64,000 nucleotides of DNA. It comes from Nonomuraea endophytica (GTDB lineage: Bacteria; Actinomycetota; Actinomycetes; Streptosporangiales; Streptosporangiaceae). Both the position numbers and the translations under genes were made by a program. The stretch covers positions 530,817 to 594,816 of the forward strand of contig NZ_JACHIN010000004.1 of assembly GCF_014203235.1 (NCBI RefSeq), written 5' to 3'. Of the stretch, positions 35,126 through 44,507 are shown in pieces (the stretch's first letter is position 1; each line of letters begins with the position of its first letter). The notes beneath the pieces were generated by a model. It was not told where the DNA came from, did no database searches, and was given only the letters and a program-made list of their open reading frames with translations.

Positions 35126-36448
35126 TCACGCCGCCCGGTCCACCCGCGCCTGGGTGACGGCCAGGGCCTCGTGGAAGTCCTTCTCCGGGTGCTCAAGACC
35201 GCCCAGCTGAACGGCTTCGCGGCGGAAGAACATCGCGAGCGTCCAGTCGGTCAGCACCTTCGCCTTGTGGTTGAAGGTCGGCACCCACGCCAGGTGGTAC
35301 GCCCGGTGCGCCACCCAGCCGAGGAACCCGGTGAGCCTGAGCCGGTAGACCTGGGCGACGCCCTGGTGGTGGCCGAGTCCGGCGACCGAGCCCAGGTAAG
35401 CGTGCTTGTAGGCCTTCAGCTTGCGGCCCCTGACGTAGGCGACGATGTTGCGGCCGAGGAGCTTGGCCTGCCGTACCGCGTGCTGGGCGTTGGGGGCGGT
35501 GAAGGCGCCCGGCTTGGTGAGGTCGGGCACGGCCGCGCCGTCGCCGGCCGCGAACGCGTCGGCCAGGCCCTCCACGGCGAGGTACTCCGTGGCGAGGATC
35601 CGGCCGGTCCGGTCGACGGGCAGGCCGCTGTTGGCGGCGAGGGGGTTCGGGCGGCCGCCGGCGGCCCAGACGATCGTGCCGGCGTCCAGGGCGGTGCCGT
35701 CGCTCATCGTGGCGACGCCGTTTTCCGCCGAGGTGAGCCGCGTGTCGAGGCGCACGTCGACGCCGCGTTCCCGCAGTGCCTTCGCCGTCCAGACGCCGAG
35801 GTCCTCGTGGATCTCGGGCAGGATGCGGCCAGTGGCCTCGACCAGCGTCCAGCTGAGCTCATCGCGCCGGATCTGCGGGTGGTAGCGCAGCGCGTCGTCG
35901 GCCAGCCCCTGCATCTCGGCCAGCGCCTCCACGCCCGCGAACCCGCCGCCGACCACCACGAACGTCAGCGCCCTGCGGCGCACGTCGCCGTCGTCGGTCG
36001 AGGCGGCGGCGGCAAGCTGGGCGAGCACGTGGTTGCGCAGGTGCACGGCCTCGCCGACCGTCTTGAAGCCGACGGCGTGCTCGGCCAGGCCCTTGATCGG
36101 CAGCCCTCTGGTGATCGAACCCGTGGCCATGACCACGATGTCGTAGGCGATCTCATAGGGGCGGCCCTGGACGGGCTGGAAGGTCGCGACACGCTCGTTG
36201 TGGTCGACGTTGGTGATCTTGCCGGTCAGCACCCTCATGCGGGGCAGCACCCGGTTGAGCGGCGCCACCACGTGCCTCGGCTCGATCTGGCCACCGGCCG
36301 CCTCGGCCAGGAACGGCTGGTAGGTCATGTAGCCGCGCGGGTCGACGATCGTCACCTCCGCGTCGCCGCTCCGCACCAGCTTGCGCAGCCCAAGAGCGGT
36401 GTACAAGCCGACGTATCCGCCGCCGACGATCAGGATCTGCTTCCTCAT
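35126..36448 (-). CDS. ndh: Type II NADH dehydrogenase (NDH-2)
   Basis: This 440-residue FAD/NAD(P)-binding oxidoreductase has an N-terminal dinucleotide motif (ILIVGGGYVGLYTA) and a second one near 165 (TFVVVGGGFAGVEAL). The Asp-containing segment AFAAGDGAAVPD is near 300. The C-terminal basic/aromatic region would anchor it to the membrane. It transfers electrons from NADH to quinone. The ATG at 36448 is the natural start; the open frame to 36718 is upstream shadow. It is convergent with the preceding gene, with only 3 bp between them. Confidence 0.9.
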   Translation of the reverse strand: MRKQILIVGGGYVGLYTALGLRKLVRSGDAEVTIVDPRGYMTYQPFLAEAAGGQIEPRHVVAPLNRVLPRMRVLTGKITNVDHNERVATFQPVQGRPYEIAYDIVVMATGSITRGLPIKGLAEHAVGFKTVGEAVHLRNHVLAQLAAAASTDDGDVRRRALTFVVVGGGFAGVEALAEMQGLADDALRYHPQIRRDELSWTLVEATGRILPEIHEDLGVWTAKALRERGVDVRLDTRLTSAENGVATMSDGTALDAGTIVWAAGGRPNPLAANSGLPVDRTGRILATEYLAVEGLADAFAAGDGAAVPDLTKPGAFTAPNAQHAVRQAKLLGRNIVAYVRGRKLKAYKHAYLGSVAGLGHHQGVAQVYRLRLTGFLGWVAHRAYHLAWVPTFNHKAKVLTDWTLAMFFRREAVQLGGLEHPEKDFHEALAVTQARVDRAA

Positions 36449-36537
36449 GGCTTCCACGTCCTTCTTGAGTGGTTCTTCACCCCCATAGACGGGACAGCCC
36501 TCGCCGTTGTGACACTTAATCTCAAGATCTTTCCCAG

Positions 36538-37395
36538 TTACGGCGTGAGGCCGTCGAGCCGGTCGGAAAGGCGCGAGGTGACCACGGGACCGGCCTCCCA
36601 GGAAGAGGTCAGTGGCGTGACGGTGACGGCGCCGCTCGACAGGAGCGTACGGTCTGCGTCCGGGACCGGGTCCGGGGCGGTGGCGGTCAGCGGCGCGAGC
36701 CGGTAGCAACGCGGGCACGCGTCCGTCGCCGGGAGGTAGTCGACCGTGATGGGCAGCATCCTGCCCAGGCGGGCCATCTTGACCTCGCCCGTCGGGACGG
36801 CCGGGTAGTTGACGTTCAGCGCGGTGTGCGCGGGCAGCAGGCGGCCGTTGCGGGCGGTGGCGGCCAGGCGGTTGACGAGCTTGACGCCGAACGCGACCGA
36901 ACCGGCCGCGCTGGGGAAGGCCGAGCCCGCACGGGCGGTGCTCAGGGCGACGGAGGGGATGCCCACCTCCACAGCGGTGATCGCGGCGCCGACGGTGCCG
37001 GAGTGGTTGACGGCGGCCGCGACGTTCTCACCCTGGTTGGGACCGGAGACGACCAGGTCGGGCGGGTCGCCGGCGAAGACCGTCCGGATGCCGAAGGAGA
37101 CGGCGTCGGCCGGGCTGCCGGCGATCGCCCACACGCCGGGCGACATCTCGGCCGCCTCCACCGTGGTGCCGAACCTGATGTTGATCGAGGTGCCGACGCC
37201 GCTGGAGTCACCGGCCGGGGCGACGATCGTGACCTCGTGGCCCGCTGCCACGAGGGCCTGGCGGAGCTGAAGCGTGAACGGAGCCTGGTAGCCGTCGTCG
37301 TTCGTGAGCAGGATGCGCAACGAGGAGGTCTGCGCCTGCGCGGGAGTGGCCAGGACGGCTAACAGGGCCGGTACGAGGAGGATGCGCCTGAACAT
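36538..37395 (-). CDS. surE: Secreted SurE-like 5'/3'-nucleotidase
   Basis: This 285-residue protein has a signal peptide (about 1-21, cleavage near PAQAQ) followed by a SurE domain with LLTNDDGYQAPF (about 30-41), the Ser-rich segment near 63-66 and GPNQGEN (about 118-124). SurE enzymes dephosphorylate nucleoside monophosphates with a divalent metal and normally lie in the cytoplasm; here the signal peptide predicts export. The ATG at 37395 has GGAGA-type purines about 6 bases upstream. It precedes the NDH-2 gene by 89 bp. Confidence 0.88.
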   Translation of the reverse strand: MFRRILLVPALLAVLATPAQAQTSSLRILLTNDDGYQAPFTLQLRQALVAAGHEVTIVAPAGDSSGVGTSINIRFGTTVEAAEMSPGVWAIAGSPADAVSFGIRTVFAGDPPDLVVSGPNQGENVAAAVNHSGTVGAAITAVEVGIPSVALSTARAGSAFPSAAGSVAFGVKLVNRLAATARNGRLLPAHTALNVNYPAVPTGEVKMARLGRMLPITVDYLPATDACPRCYRLAPLTATAPDPVPDADRTLLSSGAVTVTPLTSSWEAGPVVTSRLSDRLDGLTP

Positions 37396-37558
37396 GGGGG
37401 TCTCCGTTCATGGTCGTTCACCGGGGATTCACATGCTGAGTGAGTGCTCCGGATCGGGCCTTCTGAACTGCGAGCCTGCTATGCGGAACCAGGACGGGCA
37501 CACCCCTAAACGGGCAGGGGTCACCGCGATTGTGCGCGCGGATTCCTGACTGGCGGGT

Positions 37559-38830
37559 TCACATCGGGTCGCCGGCGGTTTCCGGCAGCGCGGCCAGGCA
37601 CAGGAGGCTCAGCACGGCCATCGCGCTGACGTAGCCGCCGACCGCCATCGTGCCGAACCCGCCGCCCCGCAGCGCGGTCGCGACCAGCGGAGGTACGGCC
37701 CCGCCCAGCACCCCACCGAGGCTGTAGGCGACCGAGGCCCCGCTGTAGCGGTACTCGGCATGGAACAACTCCGGCAGGTACGCCCCCATCGGCCCGAAGA
37801 TGAGCCCCATGAGCCCGAGCGCCCCGGCCAGCGACACACCGATCAGCAGCACCGACCTGGTCTCCATCAGCGGGAACATCACCAGCCCCCACCCGATCGC
37901 GGCCACCACACCGGCCATGAGGACACGGCGGCGGCCCAGACGGTCGGAGACCAGGGCGGACACGGCGATGCCGGCGCCCATGACCACCACGCCGATCATG
38001 GTCAGGGCGAGCATCGTGGTCTTGGGGATGCCGAGGGTGGCGGTGCCGTACGCGAGACAGAAGGTCGTGGCGGTGTAGAACAGCGTGTACGTCACGGTCA
38101 TCGCCCCGGCGCCGAGCAGCACCCGCCGCCACTGGTGGCGGATGAGTCCGGCGAACGGCACGCGGGCGATCCTGCGCTGGTCCATGGCCTGCCGGAAGAC
38201 CGGCGTCTCGGCGATCCTGACCCGTACATACAGCCCGACGAGCACCAGCAGCAGGCTCGCCACGAACGGCAGCCGCCACCCCCAGCTCTCGAACTCCGCG
38301 TCCGTGAGCGTCGCGCCCAGGATGAGGAAGAGCCCGTTGGCGGCGATGAACCCGACCGCCGGCCCGAGCTGCGGGAACATCGCATACAGCCCGCGCCTGC
38401 CGGGCGGCGCGTGCTCGGTGGCCAGCAGCGCGGCCCCGCCCCACTCCCCGCCCAGCCCGATGCCCTGCGTGAACCTGAGCAGCACCAGCAGCACCGGCGC
38501 CGCCACCCCGATCGCCGCGTACCCGGGCAGCAGCCCGATCGCCACCGTGGACAACCCCATGAGCAGCAGCGAGACGACCAGCATCGACTTGCGCCCGATC
38601 CGGTCGCCCCAGTGCCCGAACACCGCCGAGCCCAGCGGCCGCGACAGGAACGCCACCGCGAACGTCGAGAACGCCGCCAGGTTGCCCGCCGTCTTGTCCA
38701 GCTCGGGGAAGAAGGCGGCGTTCAGCACCAGGGCGGCGGCGGTGCCGTAAATGTAGAAGTCATAGAACTCGATCGCCGTGCCGACGAGGCTGGCGACGGC
38801 GATCCTGGTTCTGCTGGGCGCATCCGTCAC
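37559..38830 (-). CDS. MFS transporter, metabolite:H+ symporter type
   Basis: This 423-residue transporter has 12 predicted helices. The N-terminal segment with AIEFYDFYIYGTAAAL and the GHWGDRIGRKSML loop is typical of the MHS group (ShiA, ProP and related), which import organic acids or osmolytes. The GTG at 38830 was preferred because GGGGGAGA lies 4-5 bases upstream. The substrate cannot be told from sequence. The 163 bp between it and the surE gene hold only the surE upstream region. Confidence 0.85.
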   Translation of the reverse strand: MTDAPSRTRIAVASLVGTAIEFYDFYIYGTAAALVLNAAFFPELDKTAGNLAAFSTFAVAFLSRPLGSAVFGHWGDRIGRKSMLVVSLLLMGLSTVAIGLLPGYAAIGVAAPVLLVLLRFTQGIGLGGEWGGAALLATEHAPPGRRGLYAMFPQLGPAVGFIAANGLFLILGATLTDAEFESWGWRLPFVASLLLVLVGLYVRVRIAETPVFRQAMDQRRIARVPFAGLIRHQWRRVLLGAGAMTVTYTLFYTATTFCLAYGTATLGIPKTTMLALTMIGVVVMGAGIAVSALVSDRLGRRRVLMAGVVAAIGWGLVMFPLMETRSVLLIGVSLAGALGLMGLIFGPMGAYLPELFHAEYRYSGASVAYSLGGVLGGAVPPLVATALRGGGFGTMAVGGYVSAMAVLSLLCLAALPETAGDPM

Positions 38831-38864
38831 AACATCTCCCCCGATTCCTTGACACACTGGGGCG

Positions 38865-38987
38865 ATGACCGCAGACCGCCACCGCCCCGGCTACGTCCGC
38901 CGCCGCCTCGGCCGGGCTCTCATCCAGTACGCCGTCGCCCTCGTGATCGGCGCCGTCGTCGTCGCCGTCTGGTGGTTCACCCGCTGA
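38865..38987 (+). CDS. Small single-pass membrane protein (40 aa)
   Basis: A 40-codon ORF encodes a basic N-terminus (about ten Arg/His in the first 17 residues) followed by one hydrophobic helix (about 19-37) and a Trp-Trp-Phe end. Almost every codon ends in G or C, as in real genes here. GGGGC precedes the ATG. It starts 34 bp from the divergent MFS gene and overlaps the 3' end of sbcC by 11 bp. No function is known. Confidence 0.5.
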   Translation: MTADRHRPGYVRRRLGRALIQYAVALVIGAVVVAVWWFTR

Positions 38988-41900
38988 CGCCGGCCACCGA
39001 CAGCGTCGAGCCGGTACGCGTCTTCGTCACCCTGAGCTGCGCCGGAATCCGGGTGCGCAGCTCGGCGACGTGACTGACGATCCCGACCGCCCGGCCGCCG
39101 TCACGCAGCCCGTCCAGAATGTCCAGAACGCCGTCCAGCGTGTCCTCGTCCAGCGTGCCGAACCCCTCGTCCACGAACAGCGTTCCGATCTCGGCGCCGC
39201 CCGCCTCCGCGGTCACCACGTCGGCCAGCCCGAGCGCCAGCGCCAGCGAGGTGATGAAGCTCTCGCCCCCCGACAGCGTGGCCGGATCCCGGTCGACACC
39301 GGTCCAGCCGTCGGCCACCCGCAGCCCCAGCCCGCCGCCCGACCGCCCCCGCGCACCGGCCGTCTTCCGCAGGTCGTGCTGAAGTTGATAACGCCCGCCC
39401 GACATGTGGTCCAGCCGATCGTTGGCCGCCGCCACAACCTGCCGCAGCCGCTCCCCCAGCACGAACGACGACAAGCTCATGTTCCACTGGTTGTCCCCGG
39501 AGGTCCCCGAGGCCAGCGACGCCATCCGCTCCGCCAGCCGATGCGCCGCCGCAGCCGGTTCCCACCTCTCAAGGCACCCGCGCAACTCCCCGCACAGCTC
39601 ATCCAGCCGCCGAGCCCTGGCCTGAGCCTGATCCCGCGAGGACACGAGCGCCGCGTACTCCTCCTCGGCCCGCTCCCGCCCCGCCTCCAGCTCCGCCAGA
39701 TCAGGCGCCGTCTCACCGGCCGCCGCGACCAGCGCGGGATCGGCCAGCGTGCTCGTCACCGCCGCGTACTGGGCGTCCAGCTCCCGCAGCAGCCCCGCCT
39801 TACGCTCACGCTCCTCATCGGGCCGGGCCGCCGCGAGCGCCTCGTCCACATCCGCGAACTCCGCCTCGATCGCCGCCCGCTCAGCCTCCCCCCGCGCCGC
39901 ATCCCGTTCCTGCGCCGCCCGCACCGCGCGCGCCGTCGCCTCAAGCGCCTCACGCAGCAGCTCGGCCTCGTCCCCCAGCCGTGACAACCGCGCCGCCAGC
40001 GTGGGATCGTCGCCGCGCGCACCGTCCAGCCGCGCCGCCAGCCGTCCCGCGTCGCCGCTCAGCTCTTCCTGCCTGGTACGGCAGGCCGCCACCCGAGCAG
40101 TCACCCGCCGCAACCGCTCTTCCAACTCACCCCGCTCCTGGTGAAGCCGCTCCACCTGCCCAGCCAGCACCCCCTCCCGCCCAGCCGATCGCCGCAACCG
40201 GTCCACCTCGGCCACAGCCTCCCGCAACATCTGCACCCCAACCACAACCTCCCCACCCGAGGCCACCGGCCCATCACCCCCGGAGACAGCCCCCGCCGAG
40301 GCAGCCCCCTCCGTGGCAGCGCCACCAGAGGCAGCCTCCGCCGAGGCAGCGCCTGCGGAAGCGGAGCCCCCGGAACCAGCGGCCTCCAAAGCGGCGCTCT
40401 CACGAGGGACGCTCCCAGAGGCGACATCGCGGTCAGGCGGAACGCCTTCACAGGCGATGCCCCTGGAAACGGGACTTTCCGAGGCGGCGTCCGTGTGAGC
40501 GGTGTGTCCTGAGGCGGGGTTGTCGGGTGCGGTGTCCGTGCCAGGGGTGGTGATGGCGGGGAGGCGGTTGATGAGGCGGGCACGTTCGGCGGCCAGTTGG
40601 GTGTGATGGGTGCGCTGGGCGGCGATGGCCTCGCCGACCTCACGGGCCTGCTCCGCCGCGCGCTGCTGCTGCCCCTCGATCCGCTCGACCTCGGCGGCCA
40701 GCCCAGGCTCACGTTCGGCGACCGCCCGCAGCCGGTCCACCTCCTGCCCGGCCTCCCGCACCGCCCGCTGAGCGTCCTCCACACTCAACCCACGCCCCTG
40801 CCCGACGTCACCTGCCGAGCCGCCCCCAGCCGCCACAACCGCCCGCACGACGGGGACGTCACCGGACATCCCGTCGACGGACGCGCTGGCACATGTGGAA
40901 GCACCTCCGGCAACCGGCGATCCGTCAACGCCGGAGACTCGCCCGTCTGACAGCTCACGGACGAGACCTTGCTCGTCGGACGACTGCGAGTCGAGGTGGT
41001 GCTCGTCGGAGGGGTGGGAGGGAGCCCAGGGGTGGGGGTGTGCCGGGTGGGCGGCTTCTGTGGCGGTGGTCAGGCGGGTTTCGAGGGTGGCGATGGCCAG
41101 CTCGGCGGCCTCTCGGCGGCTCAGGGCAGCTTCGTGGGCGGACTCGGCGGCGTGTTCGTCGTCCGGGGAGGGAGCCGTGGGTGCCGGGGAGGCGGGGTCG
41201 GGGTGGTGCAGGGAGCCGCACACCGCGCATGGCGCGCCGGAGGACAGGTCGCGGGCCAGTTCGGCGGCCATCCCGTCCAGGCGGGCCTGGCGGAGGTCGA
41301 GCCAGCGTTCGCGTAGGCGCTGGGCCTCGTCCACCAGGTGCTTCAGGGCTGCGGTGGCGGTGTGGAGTTCGCCGGTCAGGGCGTCGCGGCGGCGGGCGGC
41401 TTCCAGTACGGCCCGCGCCGCGTCCCTCGCCGCGACGGCGGCCGGGACGGTGGCGGCCTCCGTGCGTACGCGGGCCAGCGCGGCCTTCGCCTCGGCCAGC
41501 TTCCCGGGCAGGTCGGCGGCGGCTGCCGACAGGTCGTTCTGGCGGCGGGTCAGGGTGTCGAGCTGGGCGGCCAGCCGTACCAGCTCACGGTCGGTGTCGA
41601 GAATGTCGGACACGGCGGCCCGCACGGCCTCGGCGGCGGGCACCCGCGCGGCGTCCACCCGGGACTGGGCCAGCAGCCCTTCGGCCTGTTCGATCAGGGC
41701 GGGCAGTCCGGCGAGGCGGGCGGTGGTGCTCTCGTCGTCGGTGACCAGGGCGGTGAGCTCGTCCTCGACCCGGGCCAGGTCGCGGCGGATCACCGACAAC
41801 CTCGCCTCCTCGGTCAGCAACTCCGACAGGCGCGCCGACTCGTCATGCCGCTCCCGCTCCAGCGCCGCCAGCCGACCGGGCAGCTCAGGATCGTCAACCC

Positions 41901-43320
41901 CGGCCCCCCGCCGCCCCTGCTGCCCCTGTCGGCCGGGCAGCCGCGCCTCAACAGTCCGCCCCTCGACCACCCGCGCCTCAGCCACGCGGCCGTCCGACGT
42001 GCGGGCGTCCGACGTGCGGGCGTCCGACGTGCGGGCGTCCGACGTGCGGGCGTCCGACGTAGGGGCGTCGTCGGTGGGGAGGAGGGGGCGGGCGCGGGCG
42101 ATGGCGTCGGCGGCGAGCGTGCGGGTCTTGGCGGCGGCCTCCGCGCGCTGGCGGGCCGCCGTCACCAGCGGGAGCACACGATCGGCCCGGGTCGCGTCGT
42201 CGAGCAGCGCCTGCAGGTCGGCGCGCTCTTCCGCGCGCTCGTCAAGGGTACGGCGGAGCGAAACGGCCGCCGCGTGCCGCCGCTGCCGCTCGGCCAGCGC
42301 GGTGGCCACCTCGTAGGCGCTCCTGGCCCGGCGCAGCGCGGACTCAGCACCGGCCTGCCGATCGGCGGCCCCGGCCACCACGGCCCGCGCCGCCGCCAGC
42401 AGCCCTCCGGCCCATCCGAGCGGATCGTCCTCAGCCGTAGGCGGCTCGACAGCCTCGGCCTGCCCGGCGGCCGTGGGCGACCCGACGACCGTGGGCGACC
42501 CGGCAGCCGTAAACAGCCCGGTGACCGTGGGTGGTTCGGCGGGCGCGGTCTGCTCCCCAGACGGCTCGGCCAGGTCGAACAGCGCGTCCTGTTCGCCGCC
42601 CGGCACCTCGACCGGCGCACCCACCGGGAACAGGAGCGGGGTCAGGTCGTCGCCCGCCGCCTCCTCGATCCGCTGGATGGCGAAGTCGACCTGCTGGCGG
42701 AGCTCCTGCTGGTCGCGCCACGCCTGCTTGCGCCGCTCGGCCAGCCACGACTCCGCCTGCGTGTAGACCTTGACGGTGAACAAGCGTTCCAGCAGCCGCC
42801 GCCGGTCGTCGCCATCGGAGCGCAGGAAGCGCGCGAAGTCGCCCTGGGGCAGCATGGCCACCTGGCAGAACTGGTCGGCGTTCATGCCGAGCAGCCCGCC
42901 GATCAGGTCCCCGGCTTCGTCGGCCCGGGTGGTCAGCCCGGTCCAGGACGAACCCGTGCGCTCCTGGACGATGACCTTGGCCTTCTCCTCGGTGAACCCC
43001 GTGCCGCGCCGCTTGGGCCGCTGCCAGGCGGGCGAGCGTTCGATGCGCAGCAGGCGGCCCCTGAGCGTCGCCTCCAGCGTCACCGACGGGCCGACGTCCG
43101 GCGGCGCGTGGTCGCAGCGCAGGCTTCTGGCGCTGTCGCGCTGGGCGTTGGCGACCTTGCCGAACAGCGCGAAGCACAACGCGTCGAGGACGGTGGTCTT
43201 GCCCGCGCCGGTGGGGCCGTGGACGAGGAAGAGACCGGCTTCGGTCAGCGCGTCGAAGGAGACCGTCTCGGTGCCCGGGAACGATCCGAACGCGGTGAGC
43301 GTCAGCAGGTGCGGCCGCAT
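38977..43320 (-). CDS. sbcC: SbcC exonuclease subunit, enlarged
   Basis: This 1447-residue Rad50-type ATPase has Walker A GPTGAGKTT (35-43), coiled-coil arms, a zinc-hook CAVC motif near residue 697, the ABC signature LSGGES near 1347 and Walker B LFVDEGFGTLDED near 1375. With SbcD it processes hairpins and blocked DNA ends. Usual SbcC is about 1000-1050 residues. Here extra low-complexity blocks (about 245-300, 390-465, 755-845 and 910-1015) lengthen the arms or interrupt them. The gene starts directly after the sbcD TAG, so the two form an operon. Confidence 0.93.
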   Translation of the reverse strand: MRPHLLTLTAFGSFPGTETVSFDALTEAGLFLVHGPTGAGKTTVLDALCFALFGKVANAQRDSARSLRCDHAPPDVGPSVTLEATLRGRLLRIERSPAWQRPKRRGTGFTEEKAKVIVQERTGSSWTGLTTRADEAGDLIGGLLGMNADQFCQVAMLPQGDFARFLRSDGDDRRRLLERLFTVKVYTQAESWLAERRKQAWRDQQELRQQVDFAIQRIEEAAGDDLTPLLFPVGAPVEVPGGEQDALFDLAEPSGEQTAPAEPPTVTGLFTAAGSPTVVGSPTAAGQAEAVEPPTAEDDPLGWAGGLLAAARAVVAGAADRQAGAESALRRARSAYEVATALAERQRRHAAAVSLRRTLDERAEERADLQALLDDATRADRVLPLVTAARQRAEAAAKTRTLAADAIARARPLLPTDDAPTSDARTSDARTSDARTSDARTSDGRVAEARVVEGRTVEARLPGRQGQQGRRGAGVDDPELPGRLAALERERHDESARLSELLTEEARLSVIRRDLARVEDELTALVTDDESTTARLAGLPALIEQAEGLLAQSRVDAARVPAAEAVRAAVSDILDTDRELVRLAAQLDTLTRRQNDLSAAAADLPGKLAEAKAALARVRTEAATVPAAVAARDAARAVLEAARRRDALTGELHTATAALKHLVDEAQRLRERWLDLRQARLDGMAAELARDLSSGAPCAVCGSLHHPDPASPAPTAPSPDDEHAAESAHEAALSRREAAELAIATLETRLTTATEAAHPAHPHPWAPSHPSDEHHLDSQSSDEQGLVRELSDGRVSGVDGSPVAGGASTCASASVDGMSGDVPVVRAVVAAGGGSAGDVGQGRGLSVEDAQRAVREAGQEVDRLRAVAEREPGLAAEVERIEGQQQRAAEQAREVGEAIAAQRTHHTQLAAERARLINRLPAITTPGTDTAPDNPASGHTAHTDAASESPVSRGIACEGVPPDRDVASGSVPRESAALEAAGSGGSASAGAASAEAASGGAATEGAASAGAVSGGDGPVASGGEVVVGVQMLREAVAEVDRLRRSAGREGVLAGQVERLHQERGELEERLRRVTARVAACRTRQEELSGDAGRLAARLDGARGDDPTLAARLSRLGDEAELLREALEATARAVRAAQERDAARGEAERAAIEAEFADVDEALAAARPDEERERKAGLLRELDAQYAAVTSTLADPALVAAAGETAPDLAELEAGRERAEEEYAALVSSRDQAQARARRLDELCGELRGCLERWEPAAAAHRLAERMASLASGTSGDNQWNMSLSSFVLGERLRQVVAAANDRLDHMSGGRYQLQHDLRKTAGARGRSGGGLGLRVADGWTGVDRDPATLSGGESFITSLALALGLADVVTAEAGGAEIGTLFVDEGFGTLDEDTLDGVLDILDGLRDGGRAVGIVSHVAELRTRIPAQLRVTKTRTGSTLSVAGVSG
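41991..42065. repeat. 15-bp tandem repeat inside sbcC
   Basis: Five copies of CGTCCGACGTGCGGG (the last diverged) encode the pentapeptide ARTSD in the first arm of SbcC. The copies are identical except the last, suggesting recent slippage. Confidence 0.95.
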
Positions 43321-44430
43321 CTAGGCCATCGCCTCCTTGATCCTCGATGCCTCGATGGCCAGTCTGAGCAGGTCTTCCTCGTCGCCGGACGCGGGCTCGC
43401 CGCGTACCTCACGGACGAAGTCGAGCGCCACCTCGGCTTCCGCGCGGCCGTTGATGGGGGCCACGGGGGTGGCCTCCGCGGCTCCGACGGGGTCGAAGGA
43501 GAGGGCGAGCGTGTGCGGGAAGCGGGCGCGCAGCCGGTCCATCGCGGACTTGGGGCGGACCGCGTCGGTCAGCACGATCTGGAGCCAGTGGTCCTCGTAG
43601 GCGGCGTGGCGGGGCGAGGTCAGCAGGTCTTCGAGCTCGCCTCTGAGCCGGCCGATCGGGCGCGGGACGGGCGCGGGCACGAACTCCGGCTCCTCGCCCA
43701 GCGTCATCAGCCAGCTGCCCTTGACCTGGTTGACCTCGGAGAAGGAGTAGGCCAGCGGCGAGCCCGAATAGCGCACGGTCTCGGACATGCGCTGGCGGCC
43801 GTGCAGGTGGCCGAGTGCGACGTAGTCGAGGCCGGCGAAGGCCGACAGCGGCACGTGCGCCACCCCGCCGACGCTGATGTCGCGCTCGCTGTCGCTGGCC
43901 TCTCCCCCGGTCACGAACACGTGGGCCAGGGCCACGGAGCGCTCGTGCCGGGCCGCGGAGGCGCGGATGCGCTCCATCGCGTGGGCCAGCGCGGCGGTGT
44001 GGCTGCGCTCGGCCAGCTCCCAGGGGCCGCGCACCAGCTCGGGCTCCAGATAGGGGATGCCGTAGAAGGCCACGTCGTCGATGACGACGGGCTCCCAGGC
44101 GAGTTCGGGGTCGGTGCGCAGGTGCACACCGGCACGATCCAGCAACGAGGCTCCGACGCCAAGGCGACGCGCCGAGTCGTGGTTGCCGCTGATCATCACA
44201 ATCCGGGCACCGGCGGCGACGATCCTGCTCAGCGCCTCGTCGAACAGGGCAACAGCGTCCACCGGGGGCAGCGCCCGGTCGTAGACGTCACCCGCGACTG
44301 CCACCACGTCGACCCGCTCCGCCATTATGGTCTCGACCAGGTGATCGATGAAGGCCGCCTGGCCCTCCAGCAGGCTCTCGCGGTGAAAGGCGCGGCCGAG
44401 ATGCCAGTCGGAGGTGTGCAGGATCCGCAT
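43321..44430 (-). CDS. sbcD: SbcD exonuclease subunit
   Basis: This 369-residue Mre11-type phosphoesterase begins with HTSDWHLG (metal ligands Asp8 and His10). It also has AGDVYD (Asp48 region), SGNHDS (82-86) and GHLHG further on. It is the nuclease subunit of SbcCD. The TAG and the ATG of sbcC are adjacent (TAGATG). The length agrees with the family. The promoter should lie in the 77-bp space shared with the divergent hydrolase gene. Confidence 0.94.
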   Translation of the reverse strand: MRILHTSDWHLGRAFHRESLLEGQAAFIDHLVETIMAERVDVVAVAGDVYDRALPPVDAVALFDEALSRIVAAGARIVMISGNHDSARRLGVGASLLDRAGVHLRTDPELAWEPVVIDDVAFYGIPYLEPELVRGPWELAERSHTAALAHAMERIRASAARHERSVALAHVFVTGGEASDSERDISVGGVAHVPLSAFAGLDYVALGHLHGRQRMSETVRYSGSPLAYSFSEVNQVKGSWLMTLGEEPEFVPAPVPRPIGRLRGELEDLLTSPRHAAYEDHWLQIVLTDAVRPKSAMDRLRARFPHTLALSFDPVGAAEATPVAPINGRAEAEVALDFVREVRGEPASGDEEDLLRLAIEASRIKEAMA

Positions 44431-44507
44431 GTCGCAGGAAGCTAACAGGTCTCACCGACAAATGCGGTCCCCTGCGCCACATGAGCCGGGAGTAGGGTGG
44501 AAGATCA

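Noticed and set aside
41338..44445. 1035-codon plus-strand frame opposite sbcC and sbcD
   Set aside because: Shadow of two well-supported genes; Gly/Arg/Gln-rich composition and no domains.
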